A stretch of 6,674 nucleotides of DNA. Source: Desulfobacterales bacterium (GTDB lineage Bacteria; Desulfobacterota; Dissulfuribacteria; Dissulfuribacterales; JAMONC01). Under the pieces are notes generated by a model. It saw only the letters and a list, made by a program, of their open reading frames with translations, did no database searches and had not been told where the DNA came from. Made by a program: the position numbers and the translations under genes. Shown here one piece after another: positions 5,711 through 6,674 of this stretch. The DNA lies in NCBI GenBank assembly GCA_027066725.1, contig JAMONC010000318.1, positions 1-6,674 on the forward strand. The letters run 5' to 3'. Within the stretch, counting starts at the first letter, position 1. Every line of letters begins with the position of its first letter.

Positions 5711-6208
5711 ATGGATATCTATTTTTGGATCTTTGCCGTTATTGGTGTTGCGGCAGGAATCTTTACCATAAGTTATAAAGATGCGCTTCCATGTGCACTA
5801 GGGCTGCTTACAGTATTTATGTCTTTAGCAGCTTTGTATGTACACTTGCATGCACCTCTCGTAGCCATATTCCAGGTGGCAATTTATGCTGGTGCAATCC
5901 TCATCCTGGTCGTATTTGTCATAATGTTACTTATGACCCCAGATGAGGATCAAATGGGCCGGCAGAAGAATATTGGCTTTAGGATTATGGGCTTTCTCTT
6001 GGGACTTCTAATGATGTGTTATTTGGCAATTGGAGCCAAAGGCATAGATCAACTTGTTCACCAAGAGAAGCTTCCTAAAGGATTTGGAGATCCTCATATC
6101 TTTGGAGATCTCTTATTTAGACAATACCTGCTTCATTTTGAGGTTGCCTCTGTATTGTTGCTAGTAGCACTTATTGGTGGTGTCTACTTAGCAAAGAAAA
6201 GGCTATAA
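5711..6208 (+). CDS. nuoJ: NADH-quinone oxidoreductase subunit J (membrane subunit)
   Basis: NuoJ is a five-helix membrane subunit between NuoH/NuoA and the antiporter-like subunits; its third helix changes shape during turnover in solved structures. The 165-residue product has the expected profile, with helices at about 3-21, 26-45, 50-74, 87-109 and 142-162. The family signature is QVAIYAGAILILVVFVIMLL (55-74), including the conserved tyrosine (Y59) and the Gly-Ala kink. The short basic end AKKRL is normal. GAGGGG (5699-5704), lying in the end of nuoI, precedes the ATG by 6 bases, and the gap to nuoI is only 3 bases, so coupled translation is likely. Confidence 0.95.
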   Translation: MDIYFWIFAVIGVAAGIFTISYKDALPCALGLLTVFMSLAALYVHLHAPLVAIFQVAIYAGAILILVVFVIMLLMTPDEDQMGRQKNIGFRIMGFLLGLLMMCYLAIGAKGIDQLVHQEKLPKGFGDPHIFGDLLFRQYLLHFEVASVLLLVALIGGVYLAKKRL

Positions 6209-6212
6209 GGGA
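6207..6212 (+). promoter_or_regulatory. Ribosome binding site that decides the nuoK start
   Basis: AAGGGA at 6207-6212 lies 8 bases before the ATG at 6221. It abuts and overlaps the earlier in-frame ATG at 6212, which therefore could not use it. This argues for initiation at 6221. Confidence 0.6.
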
Positions 6213-6220
6213 TGGGACCT

Positions 6221-6523
6221 ATGGCGAGTTTAACAGACTATGTAATACTTTCCTCGATTTTGTTTGCCCTGGGGGCTATTGGTTTTGTTGTGCGTAGAAA
6301 TGCACTTATACTTTTTATGACTGTTGAGATGATGCTTAATGCAGTCAATTTAATGCTAGTGGCTTTTTCAAAATTTAGGGCAGACATGGCAGGTCAGGTG
6401 ATGGTGTTTTTCATCTACGCAGTAGCTGCCGCAGAGGTAGCGGTTGGGCTTGCAATCCTAATCGCCCTCTTTAGGCACATGCGTAGCGTGGATATAACCA
6501 AATACCGGCTGATGAAGTGGTAA
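6221..6523 (+). CDS. nuoK: NADH-quinone oxidoreductase subunit K (proton-channel membrane subunit)
   Basis: NuoK is a three-helix membrane subunit related to MrpC antiporter subunits and forms part of a proton path. From the ATG at 6221 the product is 100 residues, the usual family length, and the two essential membrane glutamates fall at E36 (FMTVEMMLNAVNLML) and E72 (AVAAAEVAVGLAI), exactly as numbered in E. coli NuoK. An in-frame ATG at 6212 would add three residues but has no spaced ribosome binding site, so the later start is preferred. Helices lie at about 7-24, 30-50 and 60-83. The gene starts 12 bases after the nuoJ stop and ends 13 bases before nuoL. Confidence 0.95.
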   Translation: MASLTDYVILSSILFALGAIGFVVRRNALILFMTVEMMLNAVNLMLVAFSKFRADMAGQVMVFFIYAVAAAEVAVGLAILIALFRHMRSVDITKYRLMKW

Positions 6524-6536
6524 GAAGGGGTTATCG

Positions 6537-6674
6537 ATGGAACACTTAATCTTTCTGATTCCACTGCTTCCCCTGCTTGGTTTTCTATTAAATGGCCTTT
6601 TAGGCAAGAGGCTAGGCAAGGGATTTGTATCCTTTGTAGGATGTGCCAGTGTAGGTTTGGCTTTCTGGGTGGCA
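6537..6674 (+). CDS. nuoL: NADH-quinone oxidoreductase subunit L, first 46 codons (cut by window edge)
   Basis: NuoL is the largest antiporter-like proton-pumping subunit of complex I, normally over 600 residues. Only the N-terminus is present. It begins MEHLIFLIPLLPLLGFLLNG and continues with LLGKRL and a second hydrophobic stretch, the usual first two helices of NuoL. AGGGG at 6526-6530 precedes the ATG by 6 bases. Position straight after nuoK is the standard place for nuoL. The key lysines and glutamate of the channel lie beyond the window, so function cannot be checked. Confidence 0.9.
   Translation, partial: MEHLIFLIPLLPLLGFLLNGLLGKRLGKGFVSFVGCASVGLAFWVA

Overview
The window holds the front part of a respiratory complex I (nuo) operon on the + strand, with the gene for tRNA(Ile)-lysidine synthase (tilS) running the opposite way at the left edge. 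The two are separated by a 435-base divergent intergenic region. The DNA is AT-rich bacterial sequence with strong AGGAGG-type ribosome binding sites. The gene order A-B-C-D-H-I-J-K-L, with no nuoE, nuoF or nuoG between D and H, is the 11-subunit layout seen in many anaerobic bacteria (for example sulfate reducers of the Desulfobacterota) and in other lineages. A Desulfobacterota-like anaerobe is a reasonable guess, but nothing here fixes the taxon.

Layout: 1-854 (-) is the N-terminal 284 codons of tilS, cut by the window edge. Bases 855-1289 hold a strikingly A+T-rich left half, a good sigma70-type promoter (TTGACA at 1028, TATAAA at 1049) nested in a 7-bp inverted repeat, and a less AT-rich leader. 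That leader can fold into several hairpins, carries an unused perfect Shine-Dalgarno sequence, and in one frame reads like a decayed helix-turn-helix protein end. From 1290 onwards come nuoA, nuoB, nuoC, nuoD, nuoH, nuoI, nuoJ, nuoK and the first 46 codons of nuoL. Gaps between these genes are 2 to 28 bases and no terminator is visible, so they are almost certainly one transcript. nuoM and nuoN are expected beyond the right edge.

How they work together: NuoB, C, D and I form the quinone-reducing and connecting module, with the N2 cluster in NuoB, the quinone pocket on NuoD/NuoB/NuoH, and the two 4Fe-4S clusters in NuoI. NuoH, A, J, K and L are the membrane, ion-pumping part. All the key residues I checked are present, so the enzyme looks functional. 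The NADH-oxidising module (NuoEFG) is not at its usual place, so electrons probably enter NuoI from another donor such as ferredoxin or a separately encoded protein (inference). Two peripheral subunits carry unusual charged low-complexity additions: a Lys/Glu/Pro insertion in NuoC and a roughly 60-residue Lys/Ala/Glu tail on NuoI. These and the odd leader are the main points of interest; I found no clearly new biological system.
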